The notes below the pieces were generated by a model. The model did not search any database. It saw only the letters and a program-made list of their open reading frames with translations, and was not told the origin of the DNA. This document shows, piece after piece, positions 9,470-16,463 of a stretch of 60,551 nt of DNA; the first letter of the stretch is position 1, and every line of letters starts with the position of its first letter. The position numbers and the translations under genes are program-made. The stretch comes from JBAZOB01 sp041648895 (GTDB lineage: Bacteria > Patescibacteriota > JAHJAL01), in assembly GCA_041648895.1 (NCBI GenBank), contig JBAZOB010000003.1:1-60551 (forward strand), given 5' to 3'.

Positions 9470-10324
9470 TTGACAGTGGGGGCAGTAGTGGGTGCCACGG
9501 CCGGCAATTTTTATTTTTTTAATTTTGGCCTGATGGCAGGAGAGACAGATTTTTCCCTCTCGGCCGTAAACTTTCAGATGTTGGCTATAATTTCCTTTTG
9601 CTCCTTGGGAATCAACATAGTCACTGAAGGTGGTACCGCGATATTTGATGGCATATTTAATAATTTTATTGGCGGATAAAAATAATTTTTTGATTTCGGT
9701 GGCGGTTAGTTTATTGGTTGTTCGTTGGGGTTTAATTTTGGCCTCATGACAAATCTCGTCGGCGTAGATATTGCCAATGCCGGCGATATTTTTTTGGTTC
9801 AAAAGAGTGGTTTTGATGACGGTTTTTTTATTGGCGAGGGCTTTGGTCAGACTGGCCAGGGTAAAATTTTTCGCCAGGGGTTCAATGCCGTATTCATTGA
9901 CTATGGTTTGGAGTTGTCTATGGTTGACCGTATTCAAATATCCAAATTGACGTTGGTCGTTGAAAAATAATTGCGAATGATCAGCAAAGGTAAAAATGAT
10001 ATGTGAATATTGATTGGGTAAGCAAAGGCCTAGTGGGGGATAGTTGTGGCCGCCGGCGACGATGGTTTGGCAGTGCTGATAAATTAATTGTCCGGTCATT
10101 TTCAAATGAATCAGCAGGTATTTTTTATTATCAAGGGCAAATATCAGTAGTTTTCCCACCCGATTAATCTGGGTAATTTTATGGTGGTATAAATCTCGAC
10201 TAAAAGTTTTCAGGCTATTTTTTATTAATTTTTTTTTACCAATCACAATATCCACAATTTTTTTATTGATAATTGCTTTGGCTAAATCACGGCGGATTGT
10301 TTCGACTTCGGGTAGTTCGGGCAT
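9464..10324 (-). CDS. mutM: Formamidopyrimidine-DNA glycosylase
   Basis: Removes oxidised purines such as 8-oxoguanine and nicks the abasic site; 286 residues. The mature N-terminus PELPEVETIRRDL carries the catalytic Pro and Glu. The helix-two-turn-helix region has NIAGIGNIYADEICHEAKI. The C-terminus holds a complete zinc finger, CLSCHQAKI and YCPHCQK. The next gene upstream on the same strand (M24 peptidase) ends to the right, five bases before the mutM start, so the two probably share a transcript. Confidence 0.96.
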   Translation of the reverse strand: MPELPEVETIRRDLAKAIINKKIVDIVIGKKKLIKNSLKTFSRDLYHHKITQINRVGKLLIFALDNKKYLLIHLKMTGQLIYQHCQTIVAGGHNYPPLGLCLPNQYSHIIFTFADHSQLFFNDQRQFGYLNTVNHRQLQTIVNEYGIEPLAKNFTLASLTKALANKKTVIKTTLLNQKNIAGIGNIYADEICHEAKIKPQRTTNKLTATEIKKLFLSANKIIKYAIKYRGTTFSDYVDSQGAKGNYSQHLKVYGREGKICLSCHQAKIKKIKIAGRGTHYCPHCQK

Positions 10325-10329
10325 ATGAA

Positions 10330-11439
10330 TTATATTTCAATCCAACTCAATCGTTTGGAGCTGGGAGTGATATTGACTGGTTGGCCATTTTTGAGATAAA
10401 TGATGTCTTCCAGACGTAGGCCGCCCCAGCCGGGGAAATAGAGTCCGGGCTCGATGGAAAAAACCATGTTGTTGGTTAATTTGGTGGTAATTTTTGGTTT
10501 GAGAGAGGGGGCTTCGTGGATGGCTAAACCAATGCCGTGGCCGGTGCCATGGATAAAGTTCGATTCTAGATGATGTGGCTTGAGTGCTGAACGCACAAAA
10601 TTATCGATTTCGCCGCTAGTGGTGCCAGGCCTAATTTGTTTAATGGTTTTGTTTTGGATTTGCAGTAAGATTTGATAGCGGGTGGTGAATTCAGGGGATG
10701 GTTGTCCTAGGTAAATGGCGCGAGTCATATCACCACAGTATCCCTGGTATTTACACCCCAGATCGATGAGTAAAATATTACCATTTTTTATTTTAGTTTG
10801 ATTACTGTGATGATGCGGAATGGCGGAATTGCTTCCAAAAGCGACGATTGGTTCAAAACTATTGCCATCAGCGTACTGGAGAAAAAAGACACTGATGGCT
10901 CGACTGATTTCTATTTCAGTTATGCCGGGCCGAAGCAGCGAGAGGGCGTGTTTGTATCCCAAGGAGGTAATCTGAGCGGCTTTTTTGAGTAGTTTAATTT
11001 CAGTTTCGTCTTTAATGGTTCTGGCTAGATCGATGATCTCAGAGATGTCGGTAGTTAATTTAGGGTTAATGACTTGGTAAATTTGATTGAGGTCAAAATA
11101 GGAAATGTGTTGATATTCAAGACCGATCTGACCTTTGCCGGCGACGTTTTTGATAATATTGCCGATAGTATGGCCACTCGCGGGGGCGGGAATTTCTATA
11201 AAGGTAAAATCTTTATATTTTTTTAACTCTCTCTTTAGTCGAGAGTCGCCTAGTATATATTGTTGTTTTCGGTGGATAATAAGAAAAACTTCCGGATCGG
11301 ACATTGGTTGGATATTGCCCTCTATCTCTGGTGAAAAACCAGAGTAGTAGTATATGTTTTGTGGGTTGGCAATAAAAGCCAAATCAATTTTATTTTTGGA
11401 TAGGTCTTCTACTAATTGGTTTATTCGTTTTCGGTACAT
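10330..11439 (-). CDS. M24 metallopeptidase (Xaa-Pro aminopeptidase/dipeptidase family)
   Basis: Cleaves N-terminal residues before proline; 369 residues. An N-terminal creatinase-like domain (about 1-125) precedes the pita-bread catalytic domain. The metal ligands are visible: two Asp in LLIDLGCKYQGYCGDMTRA, His in HGTGHGIGLAIHE, and two Glu in VFSIEPGLYFPGWGGLRLED. Length and domain order fit PepQ/YpdF-type enzymes as well as short PepP proteins, so no symbol is given. Before the element inserted, tRNA-Pro would have stood directly upstream. Confidence 0.9.
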   Translation of the reverse strand: MYRKRINQLVEDLSKNKIDLAFIANPQNIYYYSGFSPEIEGNIQPMSDPEVFLIIHRKQQYILGDSRLKRELKKYKDFTFIEIPAPASGHTIGNIIKNVAGKGQIGLEYQHISYFDLNQIYQVINPKLTTDISEIIDLARTIKDETEIKLLKKAAQITSLGYKHALSLLRPGITEIEISRAISVFFLQYADGNSFEPIVAFGSNSAIPHHHSNQTKIKNGNILLIDLGCKYQGYCGDMTRAIYLGQPSPEFTTRYQILLQIQNKTIKQIRPGTTSGEIDNFVRSALKPHHLESNFIHGTGHGIGLAIHEAPSLKPKITTKLTNNMVFSIEPGLYFPGWGGLRLEDIIYLKNGQPVNITPSSKRLSWIEI

Positions 11440-11489
11440 AATTAATTACGAATTAAGAATTAAGAATATTCTTCTCTTATTTGTAATTA

Positions 11490-11499
11490 AAAAAGTCGG
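11490..11499. repeat. Left attachment core of the element
   Basis: AAAAAGTCGG, identical to 18110-18119. To its left is chromosomal T/A-rich sequence that would follow tRNA-Pro in the empty site; to its right is the displaced 3' end of the recombinase gene. Confidence 0.8.
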
Positions 11500-11640
11500 C
11501 CTAAAGTAACTCTCCTCGAACTCGATTTTCTGTATGATGAAGAATGGATCAAGAAGATGAATCAGGCCAAGAAGATACTCGAGGAGGTTTACGAGGAAGG
11601 AAACGTAAAACCGAAGGTCCCTATCCTCAACCTTTACTAA
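11500..11640 (+). pseudogene. Displaced 3' end of the serine recombinase gene (46 codons plus stop)
   Basis: This open stretch has no start codon context of its own. It continues the recombinase frame exactly when joined after the core codons CTA AAA AGT CGG. It encodes PKVTLLELDFLYDEEWIKK and continues for a further 27 residues to ILNLY and a TAA at 11638-11640. In the circular (excised) element it would be the native C-terminus. In the integrated state it is silent unless transcribed from outside. Confidence 0.8.
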
Positions 11641-11681
11641 TTTATTATAATGGATAGGTAATAATAATTAAATCCAAGCTA

Positions 11682-11861
11682 ATGAGCGATGATATAAAGA
11701 CTGATCAAAATGAGGGGGAAGATAATTTGGGTAATGTATTAAATATAGTCAAAGAATCCGATGACTCTAAACTCGAAGATTATCAAACAAGAGATAGGCG
11801 TGGACGAAAAGTTATTCTGACAGAGCTAGAAGATGACAGCATTATGAATAAAGAGTTTTAA
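11682..11861 (+). CDS. Small acidic hypothetical protein of the element
   Basis: A 59-residue ORF starting MSDDIKTDQNEGED, rich in Asp and Glu, with a basic patch RDRRGRKV in the second half. It begins 41 bases after the end of the displaced recombinase tail. In the excised circle it would therefore lie directly downstream of the recombinase on the same strand and could be co-expressed with it. No family is recognised. An excision-control (directionality) factor is one possibility from position alone. Confidence 0.45.
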   Translation: MSDDIKTDQNEGEDNLGNVLNIVKESDDSKLEDYQTRDRRGRKVILTELEDDSIMNKEF

Positions 11862-11905
11862 TATTAATAACAAGCTAAAAACGCTCGAACTATCACAAGC
11901 TACAC

Positions 11906-12631
11906 CTAAAGATTATTAGTTATATTCATTAATATCAATATGAGTCGAGAGGATAATTCTTTGTTAGCATAGTCAATTTTTCTTCCATGTAAAATATCAT
12001 TTCTAAATTCACCAAACACATCTTCAATTACATCAAATAATACCTTATTATTAGTAAACTCGTTCTCCTTTTTTGAAAGATATTGAATGATATTTCTAAT
12101 AGTTGGTTTTTGTCTTTGGTTTTTCTTTGCACATTCTTTACATAATTTGGTCATACATTCATCACAAATAGCAGTATAACCTTTGATATCTTTAGGAACA
12201 CTAATGTGAATCTCAAAAAATAAGCCATCTATTTGAGTTAATAGTACAGGTATGGATAGAATAAAATTAGTATCAAAGTGAGCTTGAACAGCTTTATTTA
12301 TAATGTGTTTTCTTTTATTTTTTTGTAGTTTCTTATTGAAAAAATTTTTTATTTTGCTCGCACTATATTGTGATTCCAGTAAATTACTGATTTTGATGTC
12401 TAAAATGCCATCATATTGCTCTTCTAACTTATCTAATTCATACCCTAAGCTCACAAGCGGATCAGTAAGATTTTTTATTGCCGTGCTTACCTCCTGTTCT
12501 CTTTTCTCATAATCTTTTAGAGTTTTGGCAAGTTCAGCAAGTTCCTTAGATGGCAAAATGTCATTTAAGTTATCAAAATATGCTTTGTAATTTCTAAAAT
12601 CAATACGATTATTATCCTTTGTTTTTTTCAT
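11906..12631 (-). CDS. HEPN-like hypothetical protein
   Basis: 241 residues, mostly helical. A coiled-coil-like N-terminal third (KELAELAKTLKDYEKREQEV) is followed by a Cys pair motif (CDECMTKLCKECAKK, about residues 158-172). Near the C-terminus is FRNDILHGRK, which fits the RNxxxH motif of HEPN-type RNase domains. It follows the PIN-domain gene by 9 bases on the same strand. HEPN and PIN proteins are both common in defence and toxin systems, so this pair may be a defence or stability module of the element. The HEPN assignment rests on one short motif. Confidence 0.5.
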   Translation of the reverse strand: MKKTKDNNRIDFRNYKAYFDNLNDILPSKELAELAKTLKDYEKREQEVSTAIKNLTDPLVSLGYELDKLEEQYDGILDIKISNLLESQYSASKIKNFFNKKLQKNKRKHIINKAVQAHFDTNFILSIPVLLTQIDGLFFEIHISVPKDIKGYTAICDECMTKLCKECAKKNQRQKPTIRNIIQYLSKKENEFTNNKVLFDVIEDVFGEFRNDILHGRKIDYANKELSSRLILILMNITNNL

Positions 12632-12640
12632 ATTATTTAA

Positions 12641-13075
12641 TTAGCCGATATTTACTTTTTTTATATATTCCCCAATGTTATAAACTTCGAGATTGAGTTC
12701 TTTTGCTTTTTTATAAAGATGATTATCTTCAGTTATTAATGGAATTTTATCTTTATAAGCAATGCTTAATAATAAGCAATCACCCGCCTTTATATATGGC
12801 AATTTGGCATTAAAATATTTACGAAAAAATTCTTGGTTAATATCCAATGCATTTAGTTTTAATGCATTCTTTTCATTTATCCCTTTGTATTCTGTGCTCC
12901 CATTATGACGTTCTTGTTTTGAGCCGCTAGAAAATTCGAATATCGAAAATAATGTCACTGTAATTGTGATATTATTTTCTATTGCATACTCACCAATTTT
13001 CTTAGCTTTAGAATGCCGACTTCTATTCTTGAAGAATATGTCTAAAAGAACACACGTATCAACGACAATATTCAT
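12641..13075 (-). CDS. PIN-domain protein (putative RNase)
   Basis: 144 residues. The acidic residues expected for a PIN nuclease are present: Asp in MNIVVDTCVLLD, Glu in SIFEFSSG, and Asp in IKAGDCLLLSIAYKD and LITEDNHLYKKAKE. PIN proteins cut single-stranded or structured RNA and are often toxins of VapBC type. No VapB-like antitoxin gene is seen beside it; the neighbour downstream is the HEPN-like protein. The ATG at 13075 was chosen. A TTG at 13087 would add four residues and overlap the preceding lipoprotein gene. Confidence 0.7.
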   Translation of the reverse strand: MNIVVDTCVLLDIFFKNRSRHSKAKKIGEYAIENNITITVTLFSIFEFSSGSKQERHNGSTEYKGINEKNALKLNALDINQEFFRKYFNAKLPYIKAGDCLLLSIAYKDKIPLITEDNHLYKKAKELNLEVYNIGEYIKKVNIG

Positions 13076-13079
13076 AGTA

Positions 13080-13607
13080 TTACTCAAGTTCCCAAATCAC
13101 CTGTGTCGTGTCGACGAACGATAAAGGCTCATAGATGAACTCAAATTGGTTATTTGCCATGTCTGCGGGTACCTCATAGGCAACATATCCTTTTGCCTTT
13201 CTAGTGGGTTGTAGGGTGCCACTATTTAAGCTTGGATCAACGTCTGTAAATGCTGTATCATAACTAGCCCCATCTTTATCAACTAATTTGAAATTTAGCA
13301 TATTGTAGCTTGTTGAATCAGAAGAAACGTTTTCTATTTCTACCATGATAGCAAGATATGTGTGTCCATCTTTAGCTTTCATAAAATCATTACTAGATAC
13401 ATAGTCTTTGACCTCCGTGAGAGCAATCTTTTGTCCGTCAACTTCTACAACATCATTCAATTTATAAATCACAGGCTTTTTAACTTCTTCCTGTTTGTTT
13501 TGATTTTGTTCAGTTGACACCTTTCCAGTATTTACTTCTGTAGAAGGCAAACAACCGGCTAGTAACAAAATTGAAATTAGACTGGCAAATAAAATTGACT
13601 TTTTCAT
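13080..13607 (-). CDS. DUF4352-type lipoprotein
   Basis: 175 residues with a lipoprotein signal peptide ending in the lipobox LLAGC, then a Gln/Glu/Asn linker and a beta-sandwich domain (about 60-175) with VVEVDGQKIALTEVKDYV and TYLAIMVEIENVSSDS. This fits the DUF4352 (telomeric-repeat-factor-like immunoglobulin) fold. The ATG at 13607 is chosen because a GGAG lies seven bases upstream; an upstream ATG at 13649 would place 14 basic and aromatic residues before the signal peptide. It is probably anchored on the outer face of the membrane. Role in the element unknown. Confidence 0.7.
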   Translation of the reverse strand: MKKSILFASLISILLLAGCLPSTEVNTGKVSTEQNQNKQEEVKKPVIYKLNDVVEVDGQKIALTEVKDYVSSNDFMKAKDGHTYLAIMVEIENVSSDSTSYNMLNFKLVDKDGASYDTAFTDVDPSLNSGTLQPTRKAKGYVAYEVPADMANNQFEFIYEPLSFVDTTQVIWELE

Positions 13608-13624
13608 TTTTTTTCTCCAATAAA

Positions 13625-13906
13625 TTAAATACCATTTTCTTTTAAACATTTATAATACTGATCATTGAAATAATCGTTCATGCAGTCTTCAATTTCCGAA
13701 TCACTTTTTATTTCAGGTTTTTTCCATTCTGTTTGCATATAATCTAGTGGACTATTGTCACATTTAGTGTAACTATTTACTAACTCTTCGGCTCTCTGGC
13801 TACAGAATTTTTTGGTTTGGGATGGTCTGTACGCAAACCAATAGAAGGATAATCCGAAAATTATCAACAAAACCAAAGATAAAAATACTATATTATATTT
13901 CTTCAT
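13625..13906 (-). CDS. Small single-span membrane protein
   Basis: 93 residues with an N-terminal membrane span (YNIVFLSLVLLIIFGLSFYW) and a short external part holding four Cys (FCSQRAEELV, TKCDNSP, EDCMNDYF, YYKCLKENG), which could form two disulfides. It lies between two secreted-protein genes in one minus-strand run. No family recognised. ATG 13906 is preferred over 13924 because it places the positive residues directly before the span. Confidence 0.5.
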   Translation of the reverse strand: MKKYNIVFLSLVLLIIFGLSFYWFAYRPSQTKKFCSQRAEELVNSYTKCDNSPLDYMQTEWKKPEIKSDSEIEDCMNDYFNDQYYKCLKENGI

Positions 13907-13914
13907 AATGAATA

Positions 13915-14610
13915 TTAGCCACAAATATTCTCACATGGTACACCATCATTGTCTTGGTCCTTGTCACCACAACCAACATCATTGAGATACCAATATGCTT
14001 CCTGACAACTGATCATTTCATCACATCGCTTATCACAAGTCATGCTGGTAAATTCTTGTTTTGGTACTTTGAAAGCCGGTCCTTCATACGTCCAATTACT
14101 ATCCGTATTTTTTACTTTATTCATCTCATTTTCATCTGCCGTATAGAAATGATGAAGAAATACAGGGCTCCAAAAACGATAAACTGTCTCAGTTTCGACC
14201 GGACCACTATAGCTCAGAGGATATACATAGTATGCAATCCATTCATATTTCCAGTTTGAATCCGTGTCTTTGACTTTTACATATTCGTTATAATCAGAAG
14301 TGTAAAAATGACCATGAAATACATCTGACCAAAAACGATACAAGGGTTCAGTCCCCTCAACCTGGGTTTTATACGCGCTGAAAGCAACTTTCTCGTAGGT
14401 CCAGTTTGAATCGGTATTCTTGACTTTGGTCGCCTCATCAAAATCAATAGTGAAGAAATGACCATGAAATACATCGGACCAATAACGATATACATAATCA
14501 GCCTCTGTAGTCTCCTCCTGCGGTAAATTTGATGTCACCGCATAGGTGATACCACCTCCAACCAGACTAACCAGCAGAAGGGCAAACAGAATTGTTTTTA
14601 GTTTTTTCAT
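13915..14610 (-). CDS. Secreted protein with three DUF5648-like repeats and an Excalibur domain
   Basis: 231 residues. A signal peptide or anchor (LKTILFALLLVSLVGGGITY) is followed by three repeats of about 42 residues. Each reads like YRFWSDVFHGHFYT, then an acidic turn, then KVKxTDSNWxYE. The repeats match the DUF5648 pattern seen in secreted hydrolase-associated proteins. The C-terminus has Cys residues and DKDQDNDGVPCENICG, the Excalibur calcium-binding motif. It is probably surface-located and may bind a cell-surface ligand. It is the first gene of the downstream half of the minus-strand block, with the candidate structured RNA upstream. Confidence 0.75.
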   Translation of the reverse strand: MKKLKTILFALLLVSLVGGGITYAVTSNLPQEETTEADYVYRYWSDVFHGHFFTIDFDEATKVKNTDSNWTYEKVAFSAYKTQVEGTEPLYRFWSDVFHGHFYTSDYNEYVKVKDTDSNWKYEWIAYYVYPLSYSGPVETETVYRFWSPVFLHHFYTADENEMNKVKNTDSNWTYEGPAFKVPKQEFTSMTCDKRCDEMISCQEAYWYLNDVGCGDKDQDNDGVPCENICG

Positions 14611-14684
14611 AATTCCTCTTATTAATAAAATTAAATAAAGTATATATTAATCAGATTAAGAATTTATTAAGACTATACAAAAAT

Positions 14685-14795
14685 GGTCCTCCGACCAGAC
14701 GACAATCCCTTTCGAGATTGCCCCAAACTCTTTCGAGTGAGGACCTACGTGAATAAGTGTCGGTCATGAGGACCGTCTTCATTCACGTAGGTTTT
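14685..14795 (+). ncRNA. Candidate structured RNA with alternative pairing and terminator-like end
   Basis: Several nested stems are visible. GGTCCTC (14685-14691) can pair with GAGGACC at 14739-14745, enclosing two hairpins (CAATC/GATTG and ACTC/GAGT, both with a TTTC-type loop). A 12-bp perfect stem (14743-14754 with 14781-14792) follows and ends in TTTT. A second GAGGACC (14768-14774) inside that stem can compete for the same GGTCCTC, which is switch-like. It lies in the 240-base gap between two minus-strand genes. No protein is encoded. The transcribed strand is assumed from the T-run. Confidence 0.45.
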
Positions 14796-14849
14796 AAAAA
14801 CCATACTTCAGTAAATTGAAGGTTAGGTTATTTGTCTAATATAATCGTA

Positions 14850-15302
14850 TTATACTTTGTTCTCGGCGGCAATTTTTGCTTGTCTTTCTTTTTCTTTAGC
14901 TTCAGCTACATGAGGACCAACAAACTGCGATCTTTCCATACCGAAGTGAACTATAATTCTTTCGTCATTAGCCATTTCTGGATTCTCTTTCCATCCGTAT
15001 CTATTCTTAAAATTAAAGCCCCATACCTTGGCATTAAAACCCTTTAACTTGCCCATCATGCCGTTAATACCCGCTTGCTCCCAAAATAATCTACATTGTC
15101 GCTTAGCCTTTGCTATTCTATCGGCCGGAAAATCATTTGGATATTTCTTCATATACGACTCAATTGTCTTATAGCTACAATCAGGAAAACATTCCTTTGA
15201 TAATCCTCCAGCTAGATGAGCACAATATTTTGAACAAAGCCCCTTGCGGGCCTTACTGGTTTTGTATTTAAGGGCGAATTGGTTATTCTGGTTATTAGTC
15301 AT
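14850..15302 (-). CDS. Hypothetical protein, possibly terminase-small-subunit-like
   Basis: 150 residues, helical and basic. It contains a helix-turn-helix-like region (DCSYKTIESYMKKYP, about 40-55) and then NAKVWGFNFKNRYGWKENPE. That segment resembles the conserved FxxKNRxGWxD segment of several phage terminase small subunits. Cys residues cluster in LCSKYCAHLAGGLSKEC. No large subunit is present, so if the call is right the element may use a helper phage. The similarity is short, so an unrelated DNA-binding protein is also possible. Confidence 0.4.
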   Translation of the reverse strand: MTNNQNNQFALKYKTSKARKGLCSKYCAHLAGGLSKECFPDCSYKTIESYMKKYPNDFPADRIAKAKRQCRLFWEQAGINGMMGKLKGFNAKVWGFNFKNRYGWKENPEMANDERIIVHFGMERSQFVGPHVAEAKEKERQAKIAAENKV

Positions 15303-15309
15303 TTAAGTA

Positions 15310-15786
15310 TCATCTATCACAATGTTGTACTTTTCCTCTGTATACTTCTTTAATCTTGTCTTCGTACTGATTTGGAATAGTATACAAAGGAGAATATTTG
15401 CCAATATTCATGATCGCACCCGTCTGGTCTTTGTTGCTTTCTATGTGACGGTTTACTACATTCTCAACACAGATATACGGCTCATTTTCGAAAAAAATCC
15501 AATCTACTTCGATTTCATTATTAAAGGCATTTTGAATATTTGTCACCGCTTCCTGACGAGCTTCTTCACGACAAAAATCAATATCAAGAATTGCGCAATC
15601 TTTTCCCTCCTCTAATTGTTTCATTAGAGAGCTATAATGCTGACTCATGTTAAATGCGCTATCGTCATTTACAGCACCAGCCTTATAGTCATCAAATACA
15701 GAATAGCCCTGACTTGATAGTTCATTGACTATACTCGTTTTGCCTGAGCCAGGCAGACCTACAATAAACAAAATTTTTCTATCCAT
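15310..15786 (-). CDS. P-loop NTPase/kinase-like protein
   Basis: 158 residues in the AAA/zeta-toxin-like small kinase style. The Walker A motif is FIVGLPGSGKTS at the N-terminus and DCAILDIDFCREEAR resembles a Walker B region. The rest carries an Arg-rich lid-like segment. It could phosphorylate a small molecule or nucleotide; the substrate cannot be told. The ATG at 15786 is favoured because GGAG lies six bases upstream. An ATG at 15798 overlaps the stop of the preceding membrane-protein gene (TAATG) and would add four residues. Confidence 0.65.
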   Translation of the reverse strand: MDRKILFIVGLPGSGKTSIVNELSSQGYSVFDDYKAGAVNDDSAFNMSQHYSSLMKQLEEGKDCAILDIDFCREEARQEAVTNIQNAFNNEIEVDWIFFENEPYICVENVVNRHIESNKDQTGAIMNIGKYSPLYTIPNQYEDKIKEVYRGKVQHCDR

Positions 15787-15797
15787 TGTTAACTCCA

Positions 15798-16421
15798 TTA
15801 ATTAATAATGAAACTAATATCGAAAAATGATATTACAATTAGTAATAACCCTATAATAAACAACCACGTGCATACGTCTGATACTTTTTGGAAAAAAATA
15901 CTTTCTTTAACTTCCAGAAGTTTTGTTTCAAGTTCTGCAAATTCATAGATCATGTATCTTCTTGTTTCCTCAGTAACTTCGGGCAATATTTTACGCTCTT
16001 TATTTTTTAGTAATAAATCAGTCTCCTTTTTTGATGACATTTTTATAAACTCTAATTTATCGCTAAGGCCATTATTTTCGGCTGAAATAATTTTATTAAG
16101 ATAAACTATACTAAGAATCATCTGGGTTAGCAGTAAAATCATGCCAATAAAAGTGATCTTTCTCATTGCAAAAATATCAGGGTACTGACTTACTAATGGC
16201 ACAATTGGGGCTAGAATTAATAATGAAAGTGTATCTAAATGAATTTGGTATTTTCTAATCCAATCTATATTTTTTATTGATAAATTTCTAACGACTTCAA
16301 TGCTGGTGTTTTTCCTGTTTATTGAATCCTTGACATTGTTAAGATAGTACTGATTAAACTGATTAATTTCTTGTTGTTTTGATCTATCATCTGTGTTTTC
16401 TGGTGAATTATTATTCTCCAT
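15798..16421 (-). CDS. Membrane protein with two-plus-one transmembrane helices
   Basis: 207 residues. A polar N-terminus rich in Asn and Gln is followed by a hairpin of two membrane spans (LDTLSLLILAPIVPLV and ITFIGMILLLTQMILSIVYL, about 65-115), a charged cytoplasmic segment, and a last span (WLFIIGLLLIVISFF). The layout resembles SLATT-type effector proteins of defence systems, but no sequence motif proves this. It is the first gene of the minus-strand block and diverges from the recombinase with only 42 bases between them. It overlaps the P-loop gene's alternative start. Confidence 0.5.
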   Translation of the reverse strand: MENNNSPENTDDRSKQQEINQFNQYYLNNVKDSINRKNTSIEVVRNLSIKNIDWIRKYQIHLDTLSLLILAPIVPLVSQYPDIFAMRKITFIGMILLLTQMILSIVYLNKIISAENNGLSDKLEFIKMSSKKETDLLLKNKERKILPEVTEETRRYMIYEFAELETKLLEVKESIFFQKVSDVCTWLFIIGLLLIVISFFDISFIIN

Positions 16422-16434
16422 ATTTTGTTATTAG

Positions 16435-16440
16435 TATAAT
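16435..16440 (+). promoter_or_regulatory. Probable -10 box of the recombinase promoter
   Basis: TATAAT 24 bases before the recombinase ATG, in the short gap shared with the divergent membrane-protein gene. The -35 region (TTATTC or TATTCT) is weak, and there is no clear Shine-Dalgarno sequence before ATG 16464. Confidence 0.4.
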
Positions 16441-16463
16441 TAAATCATAATCTAAAAAATAAA

